Source: Nanobdellota archaeon (GTDB lineage: Archaea > Nanobdellota > Nanobdellia > Pacearchaeales > UBA12030). Taken from it: a DNA stretch of 11,926 nt. The DNA is taken from assembly GCA_018829485.1 (NCBI GenBank), contig JAHJTU010000089.1, positions 1 to 11,926 of the forward strand. Reading direction: 5' to 3'. Position 1 is the first letter of the stretch; every line of letters begins with the position of its first letter. A program made the translations under genes and the position numbers. A model generated the notes under the pieces. The model was not told the DNA's origin. It was given only the letters and a program-made list of their open reading frames with translations, and searched no databases. Shown in pieces: positions 6,566-11,839 of the stretch.

Positions 6566-6976
6566 ATGGATTATGAAAAACTCTTGAATAAAGCATTTTC
6601 TGAAATGCCTGAAAGAACAGAAACTAGCGAGAGATTTGAAATTCCTAAGGCAAAGTCTTTTATTCAAGGTAATAAAACAATTTTTGATAATTTCATTCAA
6701 ATAGCTTCAATATTCAGAAGAGAACAAGAACATTTAATGAAATTCCTTTCAAGAGAATTAGCTGCTCCTGCTCAAGTTGTTGAAAGAAAACTTGTTTTTG
6801 TTGGAAAACTAGGCAATGAAAGAATAAACCAAAAAATAGAAGCTTATGCAAAAGAATTTGTAATATGCAGAGAATGTGGCAAACCAGATACAGAATTTGT
6901 AAAAAAACAGAGATTCTTATTTGTGCATTGCCTTGCATGTGGGGCAGAACATAGTGTAAGAGCTAAGATTGTGTAA
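6566..6976 (+). CDS. eif2B: Translation initiation factor aIF2 subunit beta
   Basis: This is the beta subunit of the heterotrimeric aIF2 (alpha, beta, gamma), which delivers initiator Met-tRNA to the small ribosomal subunit in a GTP-dependent way. The 136 aa are the usual archaeal size. The N-terminal helix (MDYEKLLNKAFSEMP) is the segment known to bind aIF2-gamma, a central alpha/beta domain follows, and the C-terminal zinc ribbon has C101-x2-C104-x17-C122-x2-C125, all four cysteines present. It is the first gene of a tight operon: DUF424 follows after 15 bases, then aIF1A and a KH protein, so initiation factors are co-produced. The ATG at 6566 is fixed by the TATA box 31 bases upstream. The alpha and gamma subunits are not in the window. 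Confidence 0.95.
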   Translation: MDYEKLLNKAFSEMPERTETSERFEIPKAKSFIQGNKTIFDNFIQIASIFRREQEHLMKFLSRELAAPAQVVERKLVFVGKLGNERINQKIEAYAKEFVICRECGKPDTEFVKKQRFLFVHCLACGAEHSVRAKIV

Positions 6977-6991
6977 TTAAAAAAACGAAAA

Positions 6992-7297
6992 ATGTCAGAA
7001 GAAATATTTGTAAAAATACATGAAAGTTACAGGAAAGTTATTGTTATTTGTGATTCTGATTTAATAGGAAAGAAAGTCAAAGAAGGCATAATCCAACTTG
7101 ATGTTAAAGAGAATTTTTATTCTGGAGATAAAATGTCTGAGCAGGAAATTGCATCATTGATTAAAAACATGGAAAGAGATTTTCCATCTTATAATATTGT
7201 TGGCAAAAAAGCAATAAGCTTATGTATAAAAGAAAAGTTAATAAGTGAGCAAGGAGTAAAAACAATATCAGGCATCCCCCATGCTATGGTATTTTGA
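6992..7297 (+). CDS. DUF424 family protein
   Basis: This is a 101-aa archaeal DUF424 protein, a small family of unknown biochemical function that is repeatedly encoded beside aIF2-beta in archaea. The length, the central GEKK/GKKV-type region (DLIGKKVKEG), the AISLCI-type strand and the ending SGIPHAMVF match my knowledge of the family. It has no membrane segment or signal peptide and should be cytoplasmic. It starts 15 bases after aIF2-beta and ends 23 bases before aIF1A, on the same strand, so it is surely co-transcribed with them; a role in translation initiation or ribosome function is the contextual inference. The start is preceded by A-rich sequence with no SD motif. Family assignment is by pattern recognition only. 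Confidence 0.85.
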   Translation: MSEEIFVKIHESYRKVIVICDSDLIGKKVKEGIIQLDVKENFYSGDKMSEQEIASLIKNMERDFPSYNIVGKKAISLCIKEKLISEQGVKTISGIPHAMVF

Positions 7298-7320
7298 TTT
7301 TCAATTTTCAAGATTAAAAA

Positions 7321-7632
7321 ATGGCATATGTAAGACCAAATGAACAAACACCAGAAGAAATAGAGAGAACAAGAACACCTAGGGGCAAAGAAGTTCTTGG
7401 TATTCTTGAACAAAGACTTGGTGGAACAAGAATGTTGATAAAATGCTTTGATGGAAATACAAGAGTTTGCAGAGTTCCTGGAAGATTAAAAAGAAGATTA
7501 TGGCTTAGGGAAGGAGATACTGTTCTTGTTGAACCATGGGAATTTGATTCTGATAAAAAAGGAGATGTTCTTTTTAAGTATACTAAATCACAAGCTGAAT
7601 GGTTAAGGAGAAAAGGATTCCTAAAAATCTGA
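7321..7632 (+). CDS. eif1A: Translation initiation factor aIF1A
   Basis: aIF1A occupies the A-site region of the small subunit and helps scanning and start-codon selection; it is the archaeal counterpart of bacterial IF1. The 103 aa form an S1-like OB fold. Recognisable parts are the basic N-terminal tail with TRTPRGKEVLGILEQRLGG, the core MLIKCFDGNTRVCRVPGRLKRR (shown in parts: MLIKCFDGNTR, CRVPGRLKRR), the WLREGDTVLVEPWEFDSDKKGDV segment (LREGDTVLVEPWEF), and a C-terminal helix ending WLRRKGFLKI. It sits between DUF424 and the KH gene with gaps of 23 and 12 bases, consistent with one operon. In several archaea a Rio1 kinase gene lies between aIF1A and the KH gene; it is absent here. The start codon is preceded by an A-run and no SD. 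Confidence 0.95.
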   Translation: MAYVRPNEQTPEEIERTRTPRGKEVLGILEQRLGGTRMLIKCFDGNTRVCRVPGRLKRRLWLREGDTVLVEPWEFDSDKKGDVLFKYTKSQAEWLRRKGFLKI

Positions 7633-7644
7633 TTTTAAGATAAG

Positions 7645-8175
7645 ATGGAAAAGTTCGCAATAGAAAGAGAAAAAGTAGGAATTATTATTGGAAAGAAAGG
7701 CGCAACAAAAAAACTTCTTGAATATGAAATTGGTGTTAAGATAACAATCTCAAGAACAGGAAATATTAAAATTAATGGTTCTGCAATAAAATCACTAGTT
7801 GCAATGAATGTTATAAAAGCAATTTGTTTTGGTTTTCTTGTTGATGATGCTTTGCAATTAATTAACCCAGATTTTATTTTTGAAATTATAAGTGTAAAAG
7901 ATTTTGCAAAAAGCAAATCAAGAATTAAAGAAATAAAAGCAAGAATTATTGGAAGAAAAGGAAAAGCAAAAAAAACAATAGAGTCTTTAGGAAATATCTT
8001 TATTTGTGTTTCAAAAACAAAAATAGGAATTATTGGAAGTGTAGAGGAGGTTTTTTCTGCAAAAGAAGCAATTGAATCTCTTTTAAGGGGTGCAAAGCAT
8101 GGTAGAATCTATAAATGGATGGAAAATAAGTCAAGATACAATAAAAGAGAGAAAAGAGAAAGTCTTGAGTTTTAG
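7645..8175 (+). CDS. KH-domain protein, archaeal Dim2/Pno1-like
   Basis: This is a 176-aa RNA-binding protein with two KH domains, the archaeal relative of eukaryotic Dim2/Pno1. In eukaryotes Dim2 acts in maturation of the 3' end of small-subunit rRNA. The first KH carries G16-K-K-G19 in VGIIIGKKGATKKLLE, the second G103-R-K-G106 in ARIIGRKGKAKKTIE; these GxxG loops contact RNA backbone. The C-terminal LLRGAKHGRIYKWME segment followed by a basic tail is typical of this family. It begins 12 bases after aIF1A and is likely the last gene of the aIF2-beta operon, since a promoter-like box for the next gene starts right after its stop. Position and domain order make this call strong even though no gene name can be fixed. 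Confidence 0.9.
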   Translation: MEKFAIEREKVGIIIGKKGATKKLLEYEIGVKITISRTGNIKINGSAIKSLVAMNVIKAICFGFLVDDALQLINPDFIFEIISVKDFAKSKSRIKEIKARIIGRKGKAKKTIESLGNIFICVSKTKIGIIGSVEEVFSAKEAIESLLRGAKHGRIYKWMENKSRYNKREKRESLEF

Positions 8176-8189
8176 AAAGGTTTAAATAT
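8174..8189 (+). promoter_or_regulatory. BRE/TATA promoter of the membrane protein gene
   Basis: GAAAGG followed by TTTAAATATT overlaps the end of the KH stop. It would start transcription near 8212, giving a leader of about 34 bases that is almost pure purine. The core string matches the minus-strand promoter at 6049-6062. Confidence 0.6.
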
Positions 8190-8245
8190 TTTATTTTACA
8201 GTTAAATAACAAGAAAAAGAGGAAAAAGAGATAAAGAAAGAGGAA

Positions 8246-9040
8246 ATGGCAGATGAATCACGCGTTGAAGTAATAATAAGAAAGAAACCAGATTTAGATT
8301 TACATCCTAGTGGAACACCAGGAGTGCCAACAGTTCCAAGTTCAGGTAGTTCTAAAAGGGATTTTGGAAAATTCTTTAAGATTTTAATTATCATTGCTGT
8401 TATAGGGGTAGTTGGCTTTGGTGCTTACAAATTATTCCCAACTGCAACATCTTTTGTTCTTGCAGGTTTTGGAGAAAAGTTTGACTATACTGTTACTGCA
8501 AAAGCAGTTGAAACATTCTATGATGAAGGAATAAAAGAAGTATCAATTATAGAAGAAACAGATGCAAAAACACAAAAAGTAGAATCAGATACTGTTGTTA
8601 AAATTTTTACTTATGATGGTGATGATTTAAAAGAAGAAACATCTTTTGCAGCTTCTAAGGATGATTCAGTAAGAGTTGAATTTGATTATTTTTCTGGAGA
8701 AGGTGGAAGTGCAAGAATTTTTGTTGATGGTGAAAGGGTTTTTAGTGATTTAAGATTGGGTTTAGAAGGAGTTCAAATTCAGTATGAAGCTATAATAGAA
8801 CAAAAAGTAGAAAGAACAGCAGTACAAGAGGGAACAGCAAGAGTTGCAAGAAATGGAAATGAAAGAAAAATTGCTGAAATTACAGTTATACCAGAAGCAC
8901 AAAAAGATGGTGAATTAAGTGAAACAACATATGAAGTAACATGCACTGATGAGAATGAAGAAGCACATATTGATGGATATGTTGGTGATGATGAATTTCT
9001 TTATGTAAAGTTTGTGTCAGATGTAGCAGAAGAAGCTTAG
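8246..9040 (+). CDS. Single-pass membrane-anchored acidic protein, function unknown
   Basis: I do not recognise the family. The 264 aa have a short N-terminal cytoplasmic part with a Pro/Gly/Ser-rich segment (about residues 20-37) and a basic patch SSKRDFGKFFK. A single hydrophobic helix runs at about residues 45-64, and a 200-residue C-terminal domain, likely outside the cell, is acidic and beta-rich (repeated V-x-V and D/E/T patterns). There is one cysteine (in EVTCTDENEE), so no disulfide within the chain. No lipobox or protease motif is visible. The ATG at 8246 follows a long purine tract with GAGG only two bases from the start, too close for a normal SD. It has its own promoter-like box, so it is probably a separate unit from the translation operon. 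Codon use matches the neighbours. It could be a cell-surface or envelope protein. Confidence 0.82.
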   Translation: MADESRVEVIIRKKPDLDLHPSGTPGVPTVPSSGSSKRDFGKFFKILIIIAVIGVVGFGAYKLFPTATSFVLAGFGEKFDYTVTAKAVETFYDEGIKEVSIIEETDAKTQKVESDTVVKIFTYDGDDLKEETSFAASKDDSVRVEFDYFSGEGGSARIFVDGERVFSDLRLGLEGVQIQYEAIIEQKVERTAVQEGTARVARNGNERKIAEITVIPEAQKDGELSETTYEVTCTDENEEAHIDGYVGDDEFLYVKFVSDVAEEA

Positions 9041-9093
9041 TTTGAATAAAGAAGGGCTCTTAGATTTCTTAAAGATATTAAAGAATAAAATTA

Positions 9094-9107
9094 AAAACCT
9101 TTAAAAG
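9094..9107 (+). promoter_or_regulatory. BRE/TATA promoter of the tRNA pair
   Basis: AAAAACC followed by TTTAAAAG places the TATA-like box 24-31 bases before the first base of mature tRNA-Asn (9131), the standard archaeal distance. With four bases between the two tRNA genes, one transcript probably carries both. Confidence 0.7.
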
Positions 9108-9130
9108 ATAATACTTATTCTGTTACTTAT

Positions 9131-9246
9131 GCCCCGGTAGCTCAGCGGTTAGAGCACACGGCTGTTAACCTTTCTTAGGAAGAAAGCTTAACCAAAGAAA
9201 GGAAATAGACACCGTGGGGTCGTCGGTTCGAATCCGACCCGGGGCG
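9131..9246 (+). tRNA. tRNA-Asn(GTT) with a 43-nt intron at 37/38
   Basis: The exons, 9131-9167 and 9211-9246, fold into a full 73-nt cloverleaf. The acceptor stem is GCCCCGG (9131-9137) with CCGGGGC (9239-9245), seven perfect pairs. The D arm is GCTC/GAGC, the anticodon stem CACGG (9157-9161) with CCGTG (9212-9216), and the T arm GTCGG/CCGAC with loop TTCGAAT. The loop CTGTTAA has anticodon GTT (9164-9166). The discriminator is G, as expected for tRNA-Asn, and no CCA is encoded. The intron (9168-9210) separates bases 37 and 38. It pairs CTGT (9162-9165) with ATAG (9205-9208), leaving a three-base bulge ACA at the 3' splice site, and forms an inner hairpin CCTTTC/GAAAGG extended by TTAGG/CTTAA. 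This is a slightly relaxed bulge-helix-bulge for the splicing endonuclease. Confidence 0.95.
9168..9210 (+). other. Intron of tRNA-Asn
   Basis: This 43-base insertion lies between positions 37 and 38 of tRNA-Asn. It contains CCTTTC (9169-9174) pairing with GAAAGG (9197-9202) and TTAGG (9175-9179) pairing with CTTAA (9187-9191). Exact cut sites are inferred from the bulge positions and the canonical anticodon loop. Confidence 0.88.
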
Positions 9247-9250
9247 CATT

Positions 9251-9369
9251 GGTCCCGTGGCTCAGCCTGGTTAGAGCGCCACACTGATATGAAGCTTTTT
9301 AAAAAAATCTTCGCAAAAACAAGTAGAGCAGAGATGTGGAGGTCCTGGGTTCAAATCCCAGCGGGACCA
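9251..9369 (+). tRNA. tRNA-Ile(GAT) with a 44-nt intron at 37/38
   Basis: The exons, 9251-9289 and 9334-9369, give a 75-nt tRNA. The acceptor stem is GGTCCCG (9251-9257) with CGGGACC (9362-9368), the D arm GCTC/GAGC with a ten-base loop containing GG, the anticodon stem CCACA (9279-9283) with TGTGG (9335-9339), and the T arm CTGGG/CCCAG with loop TTCAAAT. The loop CTGATAA has anticodon GAT (9286-9288). The discriminator is A, fitting Ile, and no CCA is encoded. The intron (9290-9333) interrupts 37/38. The central helix is weaker than in the Asn gene: CTG (9284-9286) pairs with CAG (9329-9331), followed by an A/G mismatch, with a three-base AGA bulge at the 3' splice site. It starts four bases after tRNA-Asn. 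Confidence 0.94.
9290..9333 (+). other. Intron of tRNA-Ile
   Basis: This 44-base A+T-rich insertion lies between positions 37 and 38. GAAG (9291-9294) can pair with CTTC (9309-9312), but the inner helix is less clear than in the neighbouring tRNA-Asn intron. Cut sites are inferred from the mature anticodon loop. Confidence 0.82.
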
Positions 9370-9370
9370 C

Positions 9371-9382
9371 TTTATATTTTTT
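9371..9382 (+). terminator. T-rich tract after the tRNAs, also a possible TATA box for the CYTH gene
   Basis: TTTATATTTTTT starts two bases after tRNA-Ile and ends in six T residues, suiting archaeal oligo-U termination. TTTATATT at 9371-9378 also lies 22-29 bases before the ATG at 9400 and could serve as a leaderless promoter for the CYTH gene. Confidence 0.5.
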
Positions 9383-9399
9383 AGAAAAAGTTGTTTACA

Positions 9400-9918
9400 A
9401 TGGGATACATAAATATAGAAATCAAAGCAAAAACAAATAATCAAGAAAAAATTAGAGAAATTCTGAAATCTAGAAATGCAGACTTTAAAGGTATTGATAA
9501 TCAGATTGATACTTATTTTAATGTTGCTTCTGGTAGATTAAAATTAAGAGAAGGAAATATTGAAAATTATTTGATTTACTATGAGAGAGAAGATATAGAA
9601 GGACCAAAGCAATCTGATGTTATACTTTATGATTTTAATCCAAAATCTTCATTAAAAGAAATATTGAGAAAAACTTTTGGAGTTTTAGTTATTGTTGATA
9701 AAAAAAGAGAAATTTATTTTATTGATAATGTAAAATTTCATTTAGACGATGTAAAAGATTTAGGGTATTTCATTGAAATCGAAGCAATTGACAAGTATGG
9801 TGATATTGGTAAAGAAAAATTACTTGAACAATGTAACTTTTACCTGGATTTATTTAAAATTCTTAAAGAAGATTTGATTTCAGTTTCATATAGTGATTTA
9901 TTACTAAAAATAAAATAA
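9400..9918 (+). CDS. CYTH-domain protein, class IV adenylate cyclase-like
   Basis: CYTH enzymes form a beta-tunnel that binds triphosphates; members include class IV adenylate cyclases and thiamine- or tripolyphosphatases. The 172 aa are typical. Visible marks are the N-terminal N-I-E7-I-K9-A-K11, then D37-T-Y-F40, R46-L-K-L-R50, Y60-Y-E-R63, GPKQSD at 68-73, K101-K-R-E, H114-L-D-D-V118 and E126-I-E128. The textbook ExExK motif reads E-I-K-A-K here, with lysine for the second glutamate; I recall this form from a broad subgroup annotated as class IV adenylate cyclase, so it need not mean inactivity. The substrate cannot be told. I use the ATG at 9400 because the family starts just before the NIEIKAK strand; the TTG at 9391 would add only three residues. 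It follows the tRNAs and converges on the MetRS beta gene. Confidence 0.87.
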   Translation: MGYINIEIKAKTNNQEKIREILKSRNADFKGIDNQIDTYFNVASGRLKLREGNIENYLIYYEREDIEGPKQSDVILYDFNPKSSLKEILRKTFGVLVIVDKKREIYFIDNVKFHLDDVKDLGYFIEIEAIDKYGDIGKEKLLEQCNFYLDLFKILKEDLISVSYSDLLLKIK

Positions 9919-9924
9919 AAAAAA
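9917..9924 (-). terminator. Oligo-T terminator of the MetRS operon (minus strand)
   Basis: Eight A residues on the plus strand give T8 on the minus strand, beginning three bases past the stop of the MetRS beta gene and followed by further T-rich sequence inside the end of the convergent CYTH gene. Confidence 0.55.
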
Positions 9925-9927
9925 GAA

Positions 9928-10281
9928 TTACTCTATCTTCAAACCTTCTTTGACTTTCTTTTCAGGCTGAATAAGAACAACATTTGCTTCTTTTCCTGAT
10001 TTATGTTCAACTGCTGCAAGTAACATGCCTTCACTTTTTATTCCTCTTAAATTTGCTGGCTCAAGATTTGTTATTACAACTATCTGCTTACCTTTAAGTT
10101 CTGTATTCTTGTAAAAATCTTTTAATCCTGCAACTAATTGTATTTCCTTGCCACCAATATCAACTTTAAGTACTTGCAACTTGTCAGCATTTGGATGATT
10201 TTCTGCTTTCTTTATTGTGGCTGTTCTTATGTCAAGCTTTTGCCATTCTTTAAAACTTACTTTGTCTTTTGTTTCTGACAT
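9928..10281 (-). CDS. Free-standing methionyl-tRNA synthetase beta subunit (tRNA-binding domain)
   Basis: This is a 117-aa EMAP-II/Trbp111-type OB fold that binds tRNA non-specifically and raises the affinity of its partner synthetase. Family marks are the start of the fold at FKEWQKLDIRTATIKKAENHPNADKL (in parts: KLDIRTATI, HPNADKL), the strand VDIGGKEIQLVAGL, GKQIVVITNLEPANLRGIKSEGM (ITNLEPANLRGIKSEGM) and LAAV. It lies 38 bases downstream of the MetRS catalytic gene in the same direction, so the pair almost surely forms a two-polypeptide MetRS. In many bacteria this domain is fused to the MetRS C-terminus, whereas archaea often keep it separate. Start and length are standard, no membrane segment is present, and no promoter is visible in the short gap, so co-transcription is likely. 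Confidence 0.92.
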   Translation of the reverse strand: MSETKDKVSFKEWQKLDIRTATIKKAENHPNADKLQVLKVDIGGKEIQLVAGLKDFYKNTELKGKQIVVITNLEPANLRGIKSEGMLLAAVEHKSGKEANVVLIQPEKKVKEGLKIE

Positions 10282-10319
10282 TTTTATTTACAATTATTTT
10301 GTTATAATTTTAATTTTAT

Positions 10320-11792
10320 TTATAACTTCTTAAATAAAATCTCTTGCTTTTTAATACTTATGTTGTCAAGCAATTCAAATTTAGCTCTTTCTAATGAAAT
10401 ATGAGTTTCATTTAATCTTTCAAGTATTTTTCCTCCTGTTTCTGGAATAAAAGGATACAGGAATATACTTGTAACTCTTAATGAATCCACTAATGTGTAT
10501 AATGCGTTGTTTCTTGTCTCTCCCTCTAATGTCCAAATTTTTTCATCCTGAATATACTTGTTGCATTCATCTAAGAATTCTGTAATTAAGTGCAATGCTT
10601 TATCTAGCTTATAATTGTCAAGCTTTTCTTGTATTTCCTTAAATTTGAGTTTGCTTGTAAGTTTTTTATCTGACCGGCATTTTTTTATCATTTCCTTTTC
10701 AGCAAGTCCTTCTAATCTGCTTACTAAATTCCCAAGTTTGTCTGCAAGTTCATTATTCTTTTCTTGCAAACCTTGCTCAGAGAAATCCCCATCTTCTCCA
10801 AATACAACATCTTTAAGCAAATAATATCTTAAAATATCAGAACCATACTTTTCTGCTAATTCAATTGGGTCAATTACTTTTCCACCTGATTTGCTGAGTT
10901 TTTCTCCTTTCAAATTTATAAAACCATGAACGAGAATTGTTTTTGGTAATTTTATTTTTGCAGAAAGAAGCATTGATGGCCATATTACGCTATGGTGCCA
11001 TAAAATATCTTTTCCTATAACATGCACATCAGCTGGCCAATATTTTTCAAATTTCTTTGTTCCATAATCTATTCCACTTAAGTAGTTGATTAATGCATCA
11101 AACCAAACATAAATAACATGCTTGCTGTCAAAAGGAACTGGAATTCCCCAACTAAAAGATGTTCTACTTACACTTAAATCCTTTAAACCCTGCTTTAATC
11201 TGTTAAGAATTTCTGCTTGTTTGTATTCAGGCAAAATAAAATCTTTGTTTTTTTCTATGTGTTCAATAATTTGCTTTTCATATTTGCTCATCTTAAAGAA
11301 ATAGCTTTCTTCTTTTATTGTTTCTAATTGTTTTTTATGAATAGGACATTCTAAATTAGGAGCATCTTTTTCTAAGTAGAATGTTTCACAATCAACACAA
11401 TAAAATCCTTCATATTTTCCTTTATAGACATCTCCTGCTCCATATACTTCTTCAAAAATTTCCTGAGAAATTCTTTCATGCTCTGATTCCGTTGTTCTTA
11501 TGAATCTGTCATTTGAAATATTAAGTACTTTATATAATTTTTGGAATTTTGCAGCCATTTCATCAACAAATTCTTTTGGCAATTTTCCTTGTTTTTCAGC
11601 TGCTCTTTGTATTTTCATTCCATGTTCATCTGTTCCAGTAAGAAAGAACACATCTTTGCCTTTCAATCTATTCCATCTTGCAATAACATCTGCACAAATT
11701 TTTTCGTAAGCATGCCCTAAATGGGGATTGGCACTAGGATAATCAATTGCAGTTGTTATGTAAAACTTATTTACTTTATTTTTATTTGCCAT
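10320..11792 (-). CDS. metG: Methionyl-tRNA synthetase, catalytic subunit
   Basis: This class I aminoacyl-tRNA synthetase charges tRNA-Met, including the initiator, with methionine. In the 490 aa the HIGH-type motif is H24-L-G-H27, the KMSKS-type motif is K298-L-S-K-S302 (Leu replaces Met, a tolerated variant), and TGTDEHG lies at 52-58. The connective peptide has a single zinc knuckle, C132-x2-C135 with C149-P-I-H152. The anticodon-binding helical domain fills the C-terminal third with no fused tRNA-binding domain; that is the next gene. The single CxxC/CxxH knuckle and the GIPVPFD...HVIYVWFDALINYLSG...DVHVIGKDILWHH region look bacterial-type, reminiscent of candidate-phyla bacteria, rather than the two-knuckle archaeal form. 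It starts at the ATG at 11792, 47 bases after the preceding gene, so co-transcription with it is possible. Confidence 0.96.
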   Translation of the reverse strand: MANKNKVNKFYITTAIDYPSANPHLGHAYEKICADVIARWNRLKGKDVFFLTGTDEHGMKIQRAAEKQGKLPKEFVDEMAAKFQKLYKVLNISNDRFIRTTESEHERISQEIFEEVYGAGDVYKGKYEGFYCVDCETFYLEKDAPNLECPIHKKQLETIKEESYFFKMSKYEKQIIEHIEKNKDFILPEYKQAEILNRLKQGLKDLSVSRTSFSWGIPVPFDSKHVIYVWFDALINYLSGIDYGTKKFEKYWPADVHVIGKDILWHHSVIWPSMLLSAKIKLPKTILVHGFINLKGEKLSKSGGKVIDPIELAEKYGSDILRYYLLKDVVFGEDGDFSEQGLQEKNNELADKLGNLVSRLEGLAEKEMIKKCRSDKKLTSKLKFKEIQEKLDNYKLDKALHLITEFLDECNKYIQDEKIWTLEGETRNNALYTLVDSLRVTSIFLYPFIPETGGKILERLNETHISLERAKFELLDNISIKKQEILFKKL

Positions 11793-11839
11793 TTGTTTGG
11801 TTTGCTGAAAAGAAAATATCTTATTATTTACCTCTTATT

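Noticed and set aside
6094..9125. 13-base string ACTTATTCTGTTA shared by the promoter regions at 6094-6106 and 9113-9125
   Set aside because: It sits at different distances from the two TATA boxes, and a chance 13-base match is expected in 12 kb of A+T-rich DNA.
9169..9202. The hairpin inside tRNA-Asn read as a stand-alone small RNA or intrinsic terminator
   Set aside because: It lies exactly between two exons that fold into a complete tRNA, so it is the inner stem of the intron.
9391..9399. TTG start three codons before the CYTH ATG
   Set aside because: The family begins right before the NIEIKAK strand, and the ATG at 9400 fits the distance to the TATA-like box.
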